Assembly (NCBI GenBank): GCA_000472185.1 | Contig: AVDB01000005.1 | Location: 62,001-126,000, forward strand | Length of the DNA: 64,000 bases | Reading direction: 5' to 3' | Source: Rhodobacteraceae bacterium HIMB11 | GTDB lineage: Bacteria > Pseudomonadota > Alphaproteobacteria > Rhodobacterales > Rhodobacteraceae | Shown here: positions 9,135 through 20,696 of the stretch, piece after piece | How the letters are laid out: each line of letters starts with the position of its first letter | Position numbering within the stretch: the stretch's first letter is position 1 | Translations under genes and position numbers: made by a program | The notes under the pieces: model-generated | What the model was told of the DNA's origin: nothing | What the model saw: only the letters and a program-made list of their open reading frames with translations | Databases searched by the model: none

Positions 9135-10029
9135 CTTTCGGTTCTTCTGCTTGTTTGGGTTGCAGGTCCTCGACGGACATCAGAATATTTTGTGGATCAG
9201 TTATTTCCACAACACTGTAATCGCGCAGCACACGCAGATATTCTAAACGTTCGTAATCTGCCGATAGTCGCGCTCGAAGACGTCCATTTGGATCAACAAC
9301 CAATTGGCCGATCAACAATCCAGGGGGCAGCACGCCACCGTTTCCTGATGTCACGATGCGGTCCCCTGCGCGGACCAAATCAGCGTTTTCAATGAAATCG
9401 ACCAGCGGATTAGATGTATTGTCGCCCACGACCAGTGCGTTTTCGCGAGATGGCTGAATGACAGCGGGGATTTGACTATATGGGTCGGTTAACAAAATAA
9501 CACGCGATGTGCGCTCACCGACACCAGCAATCCGCCCAACAAGGCCCAGGCCGTCCATCGCGGCCCAGCCGTTTTGGATGCCATCTTGGCCGCCAACGTT
9601 CAACAGCACGGATTGACGAAATGGTGAACCACTGTCGGCACGTACAATCCCACTGATCCACGTCAGCTGTGCATCCAGTTGCAGTTTGTTTAAGTCCAAC
9701 AATCGCGCATTTTCTTGTTCCAACTGCAAAGCTGCTTCTTTCCAGCTTTTCATTTGTTGAAGTTCGCGGCGCAACTGCTGATTTTGATCGTAAAGCGATT
9801 GGTAACTTTGGAAATCTTGGATCACATTTACAGTCCGTGTGAGCGGGGCCATGGCCCATTCACTACTGGGTAGAAAGCGATCCATTAACATCACGCGGAA
9901 ACGCTCAACACGTGGACTATCGATGCGCCAAACGATGAAAATAACGATCAGAAATAGGACGACAACTCCCGCGAATAACTGTTTTAGCGGGGAAAGATAG
10001 TCGTCTCTTTGGGGTCGGTTTTGAGCCAA
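9127..10029 (-). CDS. mreC: Rod-shape determining protein MreC
   Basis: A 300-residue periplasmic scaffold protein. One membrane anchor lies at about residues 16-34, followed by a coiled-coil stretch (around 75-115, LRRELQQMKSWKEAALQLEQ) and the beta-rich MreC domain with VVGRIAGVGERTSRVILLTD. The C-terminal tail is acidic. It links cytoplasmic MreB to the transpeptidase PBP2. It starts 28 bases downstream of mreB and overlaps mreD. Confidence 0.93.
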   Translation of the reverse strand: MAQNRPQRDDYLSPLKQLFAGVVVLFLIVIFIVWRIDSPRVERFRVMLMDRFLPSSEWAMAPLTRTVNVIQDFQSYQSLYDQNQQLRRELQQMKSWKEAALQLEQENARLLDLNKLQLDAQLTWISGIVRADSGSPFRQSVLLNVGGQDGIQNGWAAMDGLGLVGRIAGVGERTSRVILLTDPYSQIPAVIQPSRENALVVGDNTSNPLVDFIENADLVRAGDRIVTSGNGGVLPPGLLIGQLVVDPNGRLRARLSADYERLEYLRVLRDYSVVEITDPQNILMSVEDLQPKQAEEPKDE

Positions 10030-10057
10030 ATTGCCCCCTCAATCCGAAAACGTTACA

Positions 10058-11528
<1,471 letters not shown>

Positions 11529-14033
11529 ATGCAAACTCATGTAAAAGCACTGGTTGTCGGCGGTGGCGCCGTTGGAACATCAATCGCCTATCATTTGGCC
11601 AAGGCCGGGTGGAAAGATGTCATGCTTTTGGAAAGGGATGAGTTGACCTCTGGTTCAACCTGGCACGCGGCAGGATTGTTGCCATTGTTTAACATGTCCT
11701 ATGCGACAACTCATATTCACAAATATTCGGTCGATTTCTACAAAACACTTGAGGAAGAAACCGGTTTGGATGCGGGTTTCTTTGTTGTGGGCAACTTGCG
11801 TATGGCGCAAACTCAGGAACGCATGGATGAATACATGTTGTATGCATCAACGGCTGAAACATGCGACGTTCCATACGAATGGATGACACCCGCACAAATA
11901 AAAGAGCGTTGGCCATTGGTGCGGACCGAGGATTTGAAAGGTGCGATTTACCACCCAACAGACGGCTACATCAATCCAGCCGATGTCACCATGGCGATGG
12001 CCAAAGGCGCGCGTCAGCGTGGTGTTATCATTGAACGCAAGTGGCAAGTTGACGGCTATGAATGGACGGGATCCGAATGGCGTGTCACGGTCACCAAAAT
12101 GGTGGAAAAGGGTGGCAACCTGGTCGCATCAGATGAACAGACTGTGATTACAGCGGAACACGTTGTGACAGCAACAGGTAACCACGCACAGCGGACCGCC
12201 AAATTGTTGGGTATTAAAATCCCTGCGATCCCAGTGGAACACCAGTTTATCGTAACGGAACCCGATCCCGCGCTGGTCGCATTTCGCGAGGCGGGCAATA
12301 TTGAACACCCCGTTTTGCGCGATGCCGATGCAAAATGGTACGTCCGTGAAGAGCGTGGCGGTTGGATCCTAGGTCCATACGAACGCAATGCGCCTGCGCG
12401 TTTTGAATATGGTGTGCCAGATAGTTTCCGCGCCGATTTGTTCCCATTGGATTTGGAACGAATTGAAGAAGAATACATGTCCATGATCCACCGCATTCCA
12501 TCAACAGAGGAAGTGGGTCTAAAGGACGATTATAACGGTCCGATCTGCTACACACCTGATGGTAACCCATTGGTTGGTCCCGCACCTGGTTTGCGCAATA
12601 TGTGGTTGGCCGAAGGATTTTCATTCGGCATCACCGCAGCAGGTGGTACAGGATATTACCTTGCCCAGATGATGGTGGATGGTGAGGCGGAAATCGACAT
12701 GGCCTCGCTTGATCCAAAACGCTACGGGTCATGGATGACGACCGAGTATGCAGCGCGCAAGAACGAAGAATGTTACGAACATGTATACATCCTTCATCAC
12801 CCAGATGAAGAGCGCGAGGCCTGCCGCCCATTGCGCACGGCCCCTGCCTATGATCGTCAAAAGGAGCTGGGTGCCCAATTCGGTTGTGTAAACGGATGGG
12901 AACGTCCGAATTACTACGGTCCGTCGGATGCCTCAGACAGTTTTGATCACGATGCGCGTAGTTTCCGCCGCGGCGGTTGGTGGCAATACGCCAAGGACGA
13001 GGCCAAGGCGGTTCGTGAAGGTGTTGGTTTGATTGATGCAACCGCGTTCACAAAACATCTGCTAAAGGGCCCAGGCGCCACACAATTCTTGGATTGGTTT
13101 ACCTGTAACAAATTGCCCAAAGCCGGTCGTATCAATCTGACCTATGCGCTGACAGGTGCGGGCACAACACGTACGGAATATACCATCGTGCGCATTGCAG
13201 AGGATGAATATTACCTTGTGTCCGCAGGCGCATGGCAAGCCTATGACAGCGATTATCTGCAAAAAGCTGTTGAAGATAAAATCCCTGAGTTTGGATATAT
13301 GTCCGTGCAGGATGTCACATCACAGTGGGGCGTATTCGCCATCGCAGGTCCAAAGTCGCGTGATGTGTTGAAAGAGGTGATCAAGGATGCTGATCCTGAC
13401 ACTGCGCTTTCCAATAAACGTTTCCCCTGGTTATCCGCGCGTCAGATTGAATTGGGCATGTGCCCCGTGAATGCGATCCGCGTGGCCTATACAGGTGAAT
13501 TGGGTTGGGAATTGCACCACCCGATCGAAATGCAACGCTATCTTTGGGATTTGTTGATGGAGGCAGGTGCAAAGCATGACATGAAACTTGTCGGCGCGCG
13601 CGCGCAAAACTGGCTGCGTCAGGAAAAATCCTACCGAGCCTTTGGCAATGAATTGGGACGCGATGCCACACCACTTGAGGCGGATTTGCCCCGCTTTATC
13701 GACATGAACAAAGAGTTCTACGGCAAGGCCGAGCTTGAGGCGATTGGTGTGCGCAGCAAATGTATCACCGTGCTAATTAATGGCCCAGATGATGCTGATC
13801 CATGGGGGCGCGAGGCGCTTTACCTTGAGGATGGAACCCGCGTTGGGCGTTTGACGTCAGGCGGATATTCGGTGGCCTTCGATCAATCAATCGGCATGGG
13901 ATATGTTCGTCCTGATGTGGCGTTCGAGGGGCAAAAGCTTAAGGTGAAAATGCAGGATAAACTATGGGATGCCGTCATCACATGCGACAGCCCCTATGAT
14001 CCCAAAAACGAAGTGATCCGCAAAGACGGATAA
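11529..14033 (+). CDS. FAD-dependent oxidoreductase-GcvT fusion, dimethylglycine/sarcosine dehydrogenase-like
   Basis: An 834-residue two-domain enzyme. The N-terminal half is a DAO-type FAD fold: GGGAVGTSIAYHLAKAG at residues 9-25, and GSTWHAAG, whose histidine is where FAD is covalently attached in mammalian dimethylglycine and sarcosine dehydrogenases. The C-terminal half resembles GcvT, the tetrahydrofolate aminomethyltransferase (for example AYTGELGWELH). Such fusions oxidatively demethylate N-methyl glycines and pass the C1 unit to tetrahydrofolate. A good AAAGGAG site precedes the ATG. It stands alone between the mreB operon and an aldehyde dehydrogenase and is a paralogue of two genes at 41-47 kb. 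The exact substrate cannot be read from the sequence. Confidence 0.85.
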   Translation: MQTHVKALVVGGGAVGTSIAYHLAKAGWKDVMLLERDELTSGSTWHAAGLLPLFNMSYATTHIHKYSVDFYKTLEEETGLDAGFFVVGNLRMAQTQERMDEYMLYASTAETCDVPYEWMTPAQIKERWPLVRTEDLKGAIYHPTDGYINPADVTMAMAKGARQRGVIIERKWQVDGYEWTGSEWRVTVTKMVEKGGNLVASDEQTVITAEHVVTATGNHAQRTAKLLGIKIPAIPVEHQFIVTEPDPALVAFREAGNIEHPVLRDADAKWYVREERGGWILGPYERNAPARFEYGVPDSFRADLFPLDLERIEEEYMSMIHRIPSTEEVGLKDDYNGPICYTPDGNPLVGPAPGLRNMWLAEGFSFGITAAGGTGYYLAQMMVDGEAEIDMASLDPKRYGSWMTTEYAARKNEECYEHVYILHHPDEEREACRPLRTAPAYDRQKELGAQFGCVNGWERPNYYGPSDASDSFDHDARSFRRGGWWQYAKDEAKAVREGVGLIDATAFTKHLLKGPGATQFLDWFTCNKLPKAGRINLTYALTGAGTTRTEYTIVRIAEDEYYLVSAGAWQAYDSDYLQKAVEDKIPEFGYMSVQDVTSQWGVFAIAGPKSRDVLKEVIKDADPDTALSNKRFPWLSARQIELGMCPVNAIRVAYTGELGWELHHPIEMQRYLWDLLMEAGAKHDMKLVGARAQNWLRQEKSYRAFGNELGRDATPLEADLPRFIDMNKEFYGKAELEAIGVRSKCITVLINGPDDADPWGREALYLEDGTRVGRLTSGGYSVAFDQSIGMGYVRPDVAFEGQKLKVKMQDKLWDAVITCDSPYDPKNEVIRKDG

Positions 14034-14170
14034 TTAAATGCTAACCTGATTTATCGCGCGCAGCGTCCAGTTGCGCGCGCACGTGGGCCAAGGGTTCCAA
14101 TCATTTTCAATTTGGGCGACCAACAGAGGTGGGACCTCGTCGCGACAAATTGTTCATTTACGTAAAATTA

Positions 14171-14197
14171 AAAAGAGCGCCTGTTTCGGCGCTCTTT
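14171..14197. terminator. Bidirectional intrinsic terminator
   Basis: A strong hairpin, AAAAGAGCGCC paired with GGCGCTCTTTT around a short TGTTTC-type loop, with A and T runs at both ends. It sits between the convergent flavoenzyme gene (ends 14033) and the aldehyde dehydrogenase gene (ends 14226) and should stop transcription in both directions. Confidence 0.85.
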
Positions 14198-14225
14198 TAT
14201 TTAAAATTTTGAAATATACGCGGTT

Positions 14226-15668
14226 TTATGCGTCGGGTTTCCAACCAGAAACGGATTTGATTTCTAAGAAATCCTCGATGCCCCAAAGTCCACCCTCACG
14301 TCCGTTGCCCGATTGTTTCATACCGCCAAAGGGCGCACCTGCGCCGCGAGATGTGCCATTCATTTCCACCATGCCAGAACGCAAGGCGCGGGCCAATCTG
14401 TTTGCGCGTGTGCCATCCTGTGTCTGCACATAGTTGGTCAGGCCGTAAACCGTATCATTGGCGATTTTGATGGCCTCTTCTTCGGTATCAAAAGGCATCA
14501 TTGATAAAACTGGGCCAAAGATTTCTTCCCGCATGATGGTCATGTCGTTATTGCAATCGGCAAAAACAGTTGGTCGAATGAAATAGCCGCGGTTCATGCC
14601 TTCGGGGCGTCCTGGGCCGCCCGCGATCAAACGTGCGCCTTCTTCTATGCCCTTTTCGATCATGCCTTGGATTTTTTCAAACTGAACGGCGTTTACAACG
14701 GGGCCAATGTGGCGCCCTTCGTCACTTGCGGAACCAACAGTCACCTTTGCCGCAGTCTCAGCCGCGATTTCAACGGCCTGATCATAGATATCACGTTGTA
14801 CCAACATACGCGTTGGCGCATTACAGGATTGGCCCGTGTTGTTCATGCAATGTAGGACGCCACGTTTGACGGCCTTTTCATCCGCATCGGCAAAGATAAT
14901 GTTTGCACCCTTACCCCCCAATTCAAGGTGAACGCGTTTAAGTGTGTCCGCCGCACTTTTGGAAATCAGACGACCGGCGCGTGATGACCCAGTAAAGCTA
15001 ACCATGTCCACATCTGGATGCGCGCTGAGCTGAGTGCCGACACCAACACCGTCGCCGTTTACAAGGTTAAAGACACCCGCTGGGAATCCCGCCTCGTCCA
15101 TTAATTCGGCGAAAATCATGGCGTTCAGCGGGCTCTCCTCAGATGGTTTCAAAACCATTGTGCATCCTGCGATTGCCGCCGCACCCACCTTTAGGGTGAC
15201 TTGGTTCATGGGCCAGTTCCATGGCGTGATCAACGCTGCAACACCCACGGCCTCATAAATAATGCGGTCATTTGGTGCACGATCATTTAGGGGGCGATCA
15301 AATTCAAATCCCTTGGCCGCACGGATAAAGTTTTTCAAATGCCATGATCCTGCAGGTGTTTGTTGCCCTGCCGCCATGTCGATTGGCGCACCCATTTCCA
15401 TGCTGATCGCCTCGGCCATATCGGCGGCGCGGGTGTTGTAACGATCCATTAATTTTTCAACCAATGCGATCCGATCCCCGACAGGGGTTACCATCCATGC
15501 AGGGAGCGCCGCTTTGGCGGCGGCAACCGCTGCATCTGTATCTGCCTGCCCACCTAGGGAAATTGTGGCACAGGCCTCTTCTGTTGATGGATTGATAACC
15601 TGATGATCACGCCCGTCCTTTGGGTCCACCCAAGATCCGTTGATGTAAAATTGACGTTTCTCGATCAT
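14226..15668 (-). CDS. Aldehyde dehydrogenase family protein
   Basis: A 480-residue NAD(P)-dependent aldehyde dehydrogenase. Visible motifs are TPWNWPMNQ (cofactor and oxyanion region), FTGSSRAGRLI (nucleotide binding), LELGGKGANIIF with the general-base glutamate, and NTGQSCNAPTR with the catalytic cysteine. The ATG at 15668 has an AAGGAG site 7-8 bases upstream; an in-frame ATG at 15683 has none as good. It is monocistronic, divergent from the peroxiredoxin and convergent with the flavoenzyme, which makes a role with amine-derived aldehydes possible, but the substrate is not identified. Confidence 0.9.
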   Translation of the reverse strand: MIEKRQFYINGSWVDPKDGRDHQVINPSTEEACATISLGGQADTDAAVAAAKAALPAWMVTPVGDRIALVEKLMDRYNTRAADMAEAISMEMGAPIDMAAGQQTPAGSWHLKNFIRAAKGFEFDRPLNDRAPNDRIIYEAVGVAALITPWNWPMNQVTLKVGAAAIAGCTMVLKPSEESPLNAMIFAELMDEAGFPAGVFNLVNGDGVGVGTQLSAHPDVDMVSFTGSSRAGRLISKSAADTLKRVHLELGGKGANIIFADADEKAVKRGVLHCMNNTGQSCNAPTRMLVQRDIYDQAVEIAAETAAKVTVGSASDEGRHIGPVVNAVQFEKIQGMIEKGIEEGARLIAGGPGRPEGMNRGYFIRPTVFADCNNDMTIMREEIFGPVLSMMPFDTEEEAIKIANDTVYGLTNYVQTQDGTRANRLARALRSGMVEMNGTSRGAGAPFGGMKQSGNGREGGLWGIEDFLEIKSVSGWKPDA

Positions 15669-15830
15669 GATATGCTCCTTCATCCAGTGGTCGTTTTTGT
15701 CGACTCAAGAATTTGATCAAATTATACGCGGCAGAGTGTCACTGTCATACAGTTATTGCAATAGGCCTGTGTAACTTATCTATGTGATCTCATATATATA
15801 ATTTCATGAATATATAAGAGGAGCACCTAA

Positions 15831-16481
15831 ATGGGTTTACGCATCAACGACATCGTTCCGAATTTTATTGCTGAAACGGACCAAGGTCAGATCACCTTTC
15901 ATGACTGGATCGGCGACAGCTGGGCCGTTCTGTTTTCACACCCCAAGGATTATACACCCGTTTGTACCACTGAGTTTGGGGCAGTTGCGCAATTGGCGGA
16001 TGAATGGGCCGCGCGTAACACCAAGGTGATTGGTCTATCTGTTGATGGTGTGGAAGAGCATAAAGGTTGGAAAGCAGACATCGAGTCGTTTTCTGGTGCG
16101 CCAGCATCTTTTCCAATTATTGCGGATGAAAACCTAGCCGTTTCAAAACAGTTCGACATGCTTCCTGCGGATGCCTATTTGCCTGATGGACGCACCGCCA
16201 CAGACAGCGCATCGGTGCGTTCTGTTTTCATCATTAGCCCCGATAAAAAGGTGCAGTTGATCATGACGTACCCAATGTCAGTGGGCCGTAATTTCGCAGA
16301 AGTCTTGCGTGCACTTGACGGGTTGCAGGCGACATTTGGACAACCTATCGCAACACCTGCGAATTGGACAACGGGCCAAGATGTGATTGTCGCACTAACC
16401 CTGAACGATGATCAGGCACGTGAAAAATTTGGTGAAATTGACGTCAAACTTCCATATTTGCGGACAACAAAACACGCATAA
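15831..16481 (+). CDS. 1-Cys peroxiredoxin (Prx6 type)
   Basis: A 216-residue peroxiredoxin. The peroxidatic cysteine is in HPKDYTPVCTTEFG at about residue 45, and the protein has no other cysteine, so it belongs to the 1-Cys class and needs an outside thiol to be recycled. The long C-terminal region (PYLRTT near the end) is typical of the Prx6 group. It reduces hydrogen peroxide and alkyl hydroperoxides. An AGAGGAG site lies just upstream in an AT-rich leader. Monocistronic. Confidence 0.93.
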   Translation: MGLRINDIVPNFIAETDQGQITFHDWIGDSWAVLFSHPKDYTPVCTTEFGAVAQLADEWAARNTKVIGLSVDGVEEHKGWKADIESFSGAPASFPIIADENLAVSKQFDMLPADAYLPDGRTATDSASVRSVFIISPDKKVQLIMTYPMSVGRNFAEVLRALDGLQATFGQPIATPANWTTGQDVIVALTLNDDQAREKFGEIDVKLPYLRTTKHA

Positions 16482-16490
16482 TCTCATTCA

Positions 16491-16515
16491 GATGGGGCGC
16501 AGGGTTGCGCCTCAT
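16491..16515 (+). terminator. Hairpin after the peroxiredoxin gene
   Basis: An 11-bp stem (GATGGGGCGCA with TGCGCCTCATC, one G-T pair) around a 4-base loop lies 10 bases past the peroxiredoxin stop codon and overlaps the end of the convergent phosphatase gene. No T-run follows on the plus strand, so its strength as an intrinsic terminator is uncertain. Confidence 0.45.
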
Positions 16516-17375
16516 CCCTCCCATAGGACGGGTCGCAAAATATCGGCGACGGTGTTCCATGTTTTTTCGGACGATGCACTTAACAAATACCCATTTGTTA
16601 GCCGTGCATTGTATTCTTGATCATCCAACATTTTTGAGACACCACCAGCCAGCTGTGTTGTTAACACACCTGCTGCGTGATCCCATGGGTTTAAAATGGA
16701 GGATAGGCAAAAATCCACATGGCCTTGTGCCAAGATACGGTATTCGTGGCATGAACAGCGCAACACAGATGTACGCCGAAATTTCGGCAAATGGGGCGCC
16801 AGCGTAAATTGGGTTTCCTTAGGCAGTAGGCCAAAGTGTATGTAGCCTGTTAAATCCTCGGCCGCGCGGGGCTGAGCGGTTCGTAATGAACGGCGCCGAT
16901 CCCGTGCATCACTGAAATCACAGGTGCCTTGTCCCAAATCGGCCTCGATAAAATCATCCATTACGGGATCATAAAGCAGACCGTAAATTGGTCGCCCAAA
17001 ATGCAATACTGAAAGAATGATACCAAACAGCGGAAGGCCATTTGCAAAATTCCAGGTGCCGTCAATAGGATCAATCACGAAACAAATTTCATGATCTGCC
17101 ATCTGGGTACGCAGTAATGGCTGTTTGGAAATAACCTCCTCACCAACGACAACGGCATGTGGGAACAGGTTTTGCAACTCTGCGGTTATCATCGCTTCTG
17201 ATGCAAGGTCCGCTTTGGTCACCAAATCATCATCGCGTGATTTGGTGCTGACGTCCTTTGCGGACAGGTTTTGAAATCGTGGCATGATTTCAGTTTTTGC
17301 CGTCCTGCGCAGCAGATCGCGGATTTGACTTTGTTCGGTACTGTTCAGAAATGGAGTTGATGGTGTTCCGGTCAT
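16512..17375 (-). CDS. Inositol monophosphatase family protein
   Basis: A 287-residue member of the Mg-dependent, lithium-sensitive phosphatase fold. It has the metal-binding motifs GEEVIS (first glutamate) and DPIDGTWNFANGLPLFG, and the later WDHAAGVL motif with the third metal aspartate. Members hydrolyse inositol phosphate, 3'-phosphoadenosine phosphate or histidinol phosphate; the substrate here is open. A GGGGCAG site precedes the ATG. It begins 57 bases after the ABC permease gene on the same strand and may be the last gene of that transcript. Confidence 0.88.
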   Translation of the reverse strand: MTGTPSTPFLNSTEQSQIRDLLRRTAKTEIMPRFQNLSAKDVSTKSRDDDLVTKADLASEAMITAELQNLFPHAVVVGEEVISKQPLLRTQMADHEICFVIDPIDGTWNFANGLPLFGIILSVLHFGRPIYGLLYDPVMDDFIEADLGQGTCDFSDARDRRRSLRTAQPRAAEDLTGYIHFGLLPKETQFTLAPHLPKFRRTSVLRCSCHEYRILAQGHVDFCLSSILNPWDHAAGVLTTQLAGGVSKMLDDQEYNARLTNGYLLSASSEKTWNTVADILRPVLWEG

Positions 17376-17432
17376 ATCTGCCCCTGATGCCGTTTGTCTG
17401 ATGACAGGTATACTGCAGATTTCACCAGAACA

Positions 17433-19961
17433 CTATTCACGCGCACGCAGGATTTGCGCCGCGGGTGCGTTCAACGCGCGCATCGCAAATGCAAGGTTGG
17501 CCAACACATTCGCTAAAACGCCCCCAAAAACAACCGCAAAGGCGTTTGGCCAGATGACGGAAAAATCAGTCTCCATCACAAAATATGTAACGGCCCATCC
17601 ACCAAGCGCGCCCGCCCCAATCGCCACAATGCCCGCCGATGCACCCATCATCGCTGCGCGGAGGGCAAAACTGGTTAATATGGAACGCCGCGTCGCGCCT
17701 AATGTTTTTAAAATTGCGGCTTCATAACGGCGCGCGTGTAGGGCAGAGGCGGCAGATCCGATCAAAACCAAAAATCCGGTCAGAAGTGTCGCCATGGCCC
17801 CATAGGCCGTTGCCGAGGCGATGGAATTTAGGACTGTGGACACACGATCAATGGCGTCCTTTACGCGGATCGCGGTGATGTTTGGAAAGGCCTCTGCCAG
17901 GGTGCGCAAAAGGGCGGCTTCATGCTCTGGGGTGGTGTAAACCGTTGCAATGAAACTGTGGGGTGCGCCCGCAAGCGCAGAGGGGTTCATCGTCATGATA
18001 AATCCAATCCCAGCGGTTGAAAAATCAACGTTCCGGAAACTGGTGATGGTGCCCGTGATGTCGCGGCCCAGAATATTCATGGTGATCTTATCGCCAAGTT
18101 TCAGACCCATTTCAGCCCCTTCTTCAGCGGCGAAGCTGATTTGGGGTGGGCCCGTGTAATCCTCAGGCCACCATGCACCCTGCGTAATTTCTGTATCTTC
18201 ACCAGGTGCTGCGGCGTATGTCAGACCACGGTCCCCTTGGATCACCCAATGGTCTCCTGCGACCTCGCCGGCGGGTTTGTCATTGATCGTCGAAACGATC
18301 CCACGCAGCATTGGGGCCTCCTCAAAATCGCTGACGTTCTCATCTGCGTTCAATATCTCGCGGAATTCTGGCATTTGGGATTTCTGAATATCGACAAAGA
18401 AATATGACGGTGCAACGCCTGGGAGGTCCTGTTTGATGGCTTGTCTTAGGTTCCCATCAATTTGCCCAATTGAGGCCAAAACCGAAAGCCCCAGACCGAT
18501 CGACAAGATGACGGCGGTCGCCCCTTCGGATGTGCCGCCAATCGCAGAAAGTGCCCAGCGTAACGTGGAACGCCCCTTGGACCAGCTTTGCAAACGATGG
18601 GCAAGTTTGCGAATGGCAACGGCTGCGATTGACAGAATTGCCAGCGCCCCAATCACACCCACCGCGGTCCATAGGGTCAGCGCGATTGATCCTGTGAAAT
18701 AGCACGCAGAGGCAAGCAATATCGCCGTCAGGCTCAAGGTGATGATTACGTAAATGGGGCGAGGTAGCCGCGCGGCCGTTCCACCACCGTCGCGAAACAG
18801 AATTGCGGCCTTGATGTTTTCCGCACGTGCCAACGGCCAAATCGTAAAGATCAGCGCGGCAAGCGCCCCGTATAACGTCGCCTCAATGACAGGGCGTGCA
18901 AAGACGGTCAGCGTGATGGGAAAGGGAAGCATCGCTGACAAAACGGGTTCGATCGCGATGGGTGCGCCGATCCCCAGAATAAGGCCGATGAAGATACCGA
19001 TCGAGGATAATGCAGCGATTTGTAAAAAGTAGGTTTGAAAAACCGTAGCATTATCCGCACCAATACTGCGCAGCGTCGCGATCACGCTGGTTTTGCGGTC
19101 CAGGTATGTGCGCACGGCCGAGGAAACGCCAATTCCCCCAACAGCCAATCCCGCAAGCCCCACAAGGATCAAAAACGACCCCAATCGGTCAACGAACTCG
19201 GCGATGCTTGGTGATGCCTCTCGTGCATCACGCCAGCGTAGGCCGCTTGAGGCCAAATCGGTTTCCACGGTTGTGGCAAGTGTGTCTAAATTCGTACCAC
19301 TGGGCAGCGTCATTCTGTATTTTGTGCTAAACAATGTGCCCGAGGCGAGGAGACCAGAATTTTCCAAATCTTTGGTCATCACGATGGTCCGCGGCCCAAG
19401 GCCAAAACCGTCACCCGCGCCATCTGGGATATAGGTGATGACATCCGCCAGTTGGAACGTTGCAGTTCCCAGTTTGAACGGATCACCAATGTTCAGGGCA
19501 AGACGATCTGCCAACAAACGCTCCATCACGGCGGGCGGGTGTGCGCCAGTTTGTTTGAACGCTGTTTCAAATGATTTGCCAGACTGCAGTTTCGGAGTTC
19601 CATAAAGGGGATAGAATTCATCAATTGCTTTGATTTGTGTCAGGCCACGTTCTGTTACGCCATCACGTTCGACGACAGCCATGGATCGAAAATCAACGAT
19701 CTGTGAAATCGCATCGGCCCGATTTTCCATCCATGCGCGTTCATCGTCGGTTGCAAAGCGATATGTGAATTCGGCCTCTGCATCTCCGCCCAATAGGGCT
19801 GCACCTTCGGAAACTAGGCCCGCTTGAATACCGCTGCGCACGGTGCCGACCGCAGCAATCGCCGCAACACCCAGTGCCAAGCAAGCAATAAGGATGCGAA
19901 ACCCGCTGAGACCCGAGCGCAACTCACGTCGCGCAATTTTGCCAGACACGCGCCAGCTCAT
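17433..19961 (-). CDS. ABC transporter permease, FtsX/YbbP type
   Basis: An 842-residue permease with ten or so transmembrane segments arranged as two FtsX-like blocks (around residues 255-420 and 720-830) and two large periplasmic regions. The N-terminus begins MSWRVSGKIARRELRSGLSG. This is the YbbP type of permease paired with a YbbA-like ATPase and found next to tesA in many proteobacteria; the exported substrate is not established. Its start overlaps the stop of the ATPase gene (ATGA), so the two are translationally coupled. Confidence 0.88.
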   Translation of the reverse strand: MSWRVSGKIARRELRSGLSGFRILIACLALGVAAIAAVGTVRSGIQAGLVSEGAALLGGDAEAEFTYRFATDDERAWMENRADAISQIVDFRSMAVVERDGVTERGLTQIKAIDEFYPLYGTPKLQSGKSFETAFKQTGAHPPAVMERLLADRLALNIGDPFKLGTATFQLADVITYIPDGAGDGFGLGPRTIVMTKDLENSGLLASGTLFSTKYRMTLPSGTNLDTLATTVETDLASSGLRWRDAREASPSIAEFVDRLGSFLILVGLAGLAVGGIGVSSAVRTYLDRKTSVIATLRSIGADNATVFQTYFLQIAALSSIGIFIGLILGIGAPIAIEPVLSAMLPFPITLTVFARPVIEATLYGALAALIFTIWPLARAENIKAAILFRDGGGTAARLPRPIYVIITLSLTAILLASACYFTGSIALTLWTAVGVIGALAILSIAAVAIRKLAHRLQSWSKGRSTLRWALSAIGGTSEGATAVILSIGLGLSVLASIGQIDGNLRQAIKQDLPGVAPSYFFVDIQKSQMPEFREILNADENVSDFEEAPMLRGIVSTINDKPAGEVAGDHWVIQGDRGLTYAAAPGEDTEITQGAWWPEDYTGPPQISFAAEEGAEMGLKLGDKITMNILGRDITGTITSFRNVDFSTAGIGFIMTMNPSALAGAPHSFIATVYTTPEHEAALLRTLAEAFPNITAIRVKDAIDRVSTVLNSIASATAYGAMATLLTGFLVLIGSAASALHARRYEAAILKTLGATRRSILTSFALRAAMMGASAGIVAIGAGALGGWAVTYFVMETDFSVIWPNAFAVVFGGVLANVLANLAFAMRALNAPAAQILRARE

Positions 19962-20641
19962 TGAGAGACCTCTTGGTCAATCATGCCATCGCGCAGGCGA
20001 ATTGTACGATCACAGCGATTTGCCAAAACTGGATCATGCGTCACCAATATCAGGGTTGATCCGAATTGGTCACGCAGGGAAAATAACAAATCCATAATAG
20101 CAGTCCCATTTGGGCCATCTAGGTTGCCTGTTGGTTCATCGGCGAGCAGGATCTTGGGCCTGGCCACAACTGCGCGGGCAAGTGCAACACGCTGTTGTTC
20201 ACCCCCTGATAGCTGCGCTGGATAGTGGTCATGACGGTGGGCAAGGCCCACAACATCCAAAGCCTCTTGCGCTTTGTGAAACGCATCGCGCACCCCCGCC
20301 AATTCCAACGGTGTTGCCACATTTTCAAGCGCCGTCATCGTTGGGATCAAATGGAACGATTGAAACACAATGCCCATTTGGTCGCGTCGTAACAATGCAA
20401 GTTGATCTTCGCTTTGCCGTGACAGATCGGTACCCGATACGTTCACCATCCCACTGCTGGCGCGCTCTAACCCACCAAGAAGCATGAGGAGTGAGGATTT
20501 TCCCGAACCAGAAGGGCCAATTAACCCCAAACTTTCACCTGCCGATACGTCAAGTGAGATGTTTTTCAAAATCTCAACAGTTCCAGCATTGCTTTCTAGG
20601 GAAAGATGTACATTTGATAGGGAAATAATGGGGGACGTCAT
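19958..20641 (-). CDS. ABC transporter ATP-binding protein, YbbA type
   Basis: A 227-residue ATPase of the LolD/YbbA/MacB branch. Walker A is GPSGSGKSS, the signature is LSGGEQQRVALARA and Walker B is ILLADEPTGNLDG, followed by the H-loop VTHD. The frame is open further upstream, but the ABC domain starts properly at MTSPIISLSNVHLSLE, so the ATG at 20639-20641 is chosen. It powers the FtsX-type permease encoded directly downstream. Divergent from tesA, a conserved arrangement. Confidence 0.92.
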   Translation of the reverse strand: MTSPIISLSNVHLSLESNAGTVEILKNISLDVSAGESLGLIGPSGSGKSSLLMLLGGLERASSGMVNVSGTDLSRQSEDQLALLRRDQMGIVFQSFHLIPTMTALENVATPLELAGVRDAFHKAQEALDVVGLAHRHDHYPAQLSGGEQQRVALARAVVARPKILLADEPTGNLDGPNGTAIMDLLFSLRDQFGSTLILVTHDPVLANRCDRTIRLRDGMIDQEVSQ

Positions 20642-20696
20642 GAAACAATTCGGCCTTATAGTGAACTTGCCTTTCTCATATGGGCCTTTGGGCATT

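Noticed and set aside
12056-12496. 146-codon minus-strand frame within the flavoenzyme gene
   Set aside because: Antisense shadow with Ser/Arg-rich composition and no start context.
20640-20696. Upstream tesA start at 20640 overlapping the divergent ATPase start codon
   Set aside because: It would bury the signal peptide 19 residues inside the protein and leave no promoter space; the ATG at 20697 fits better.
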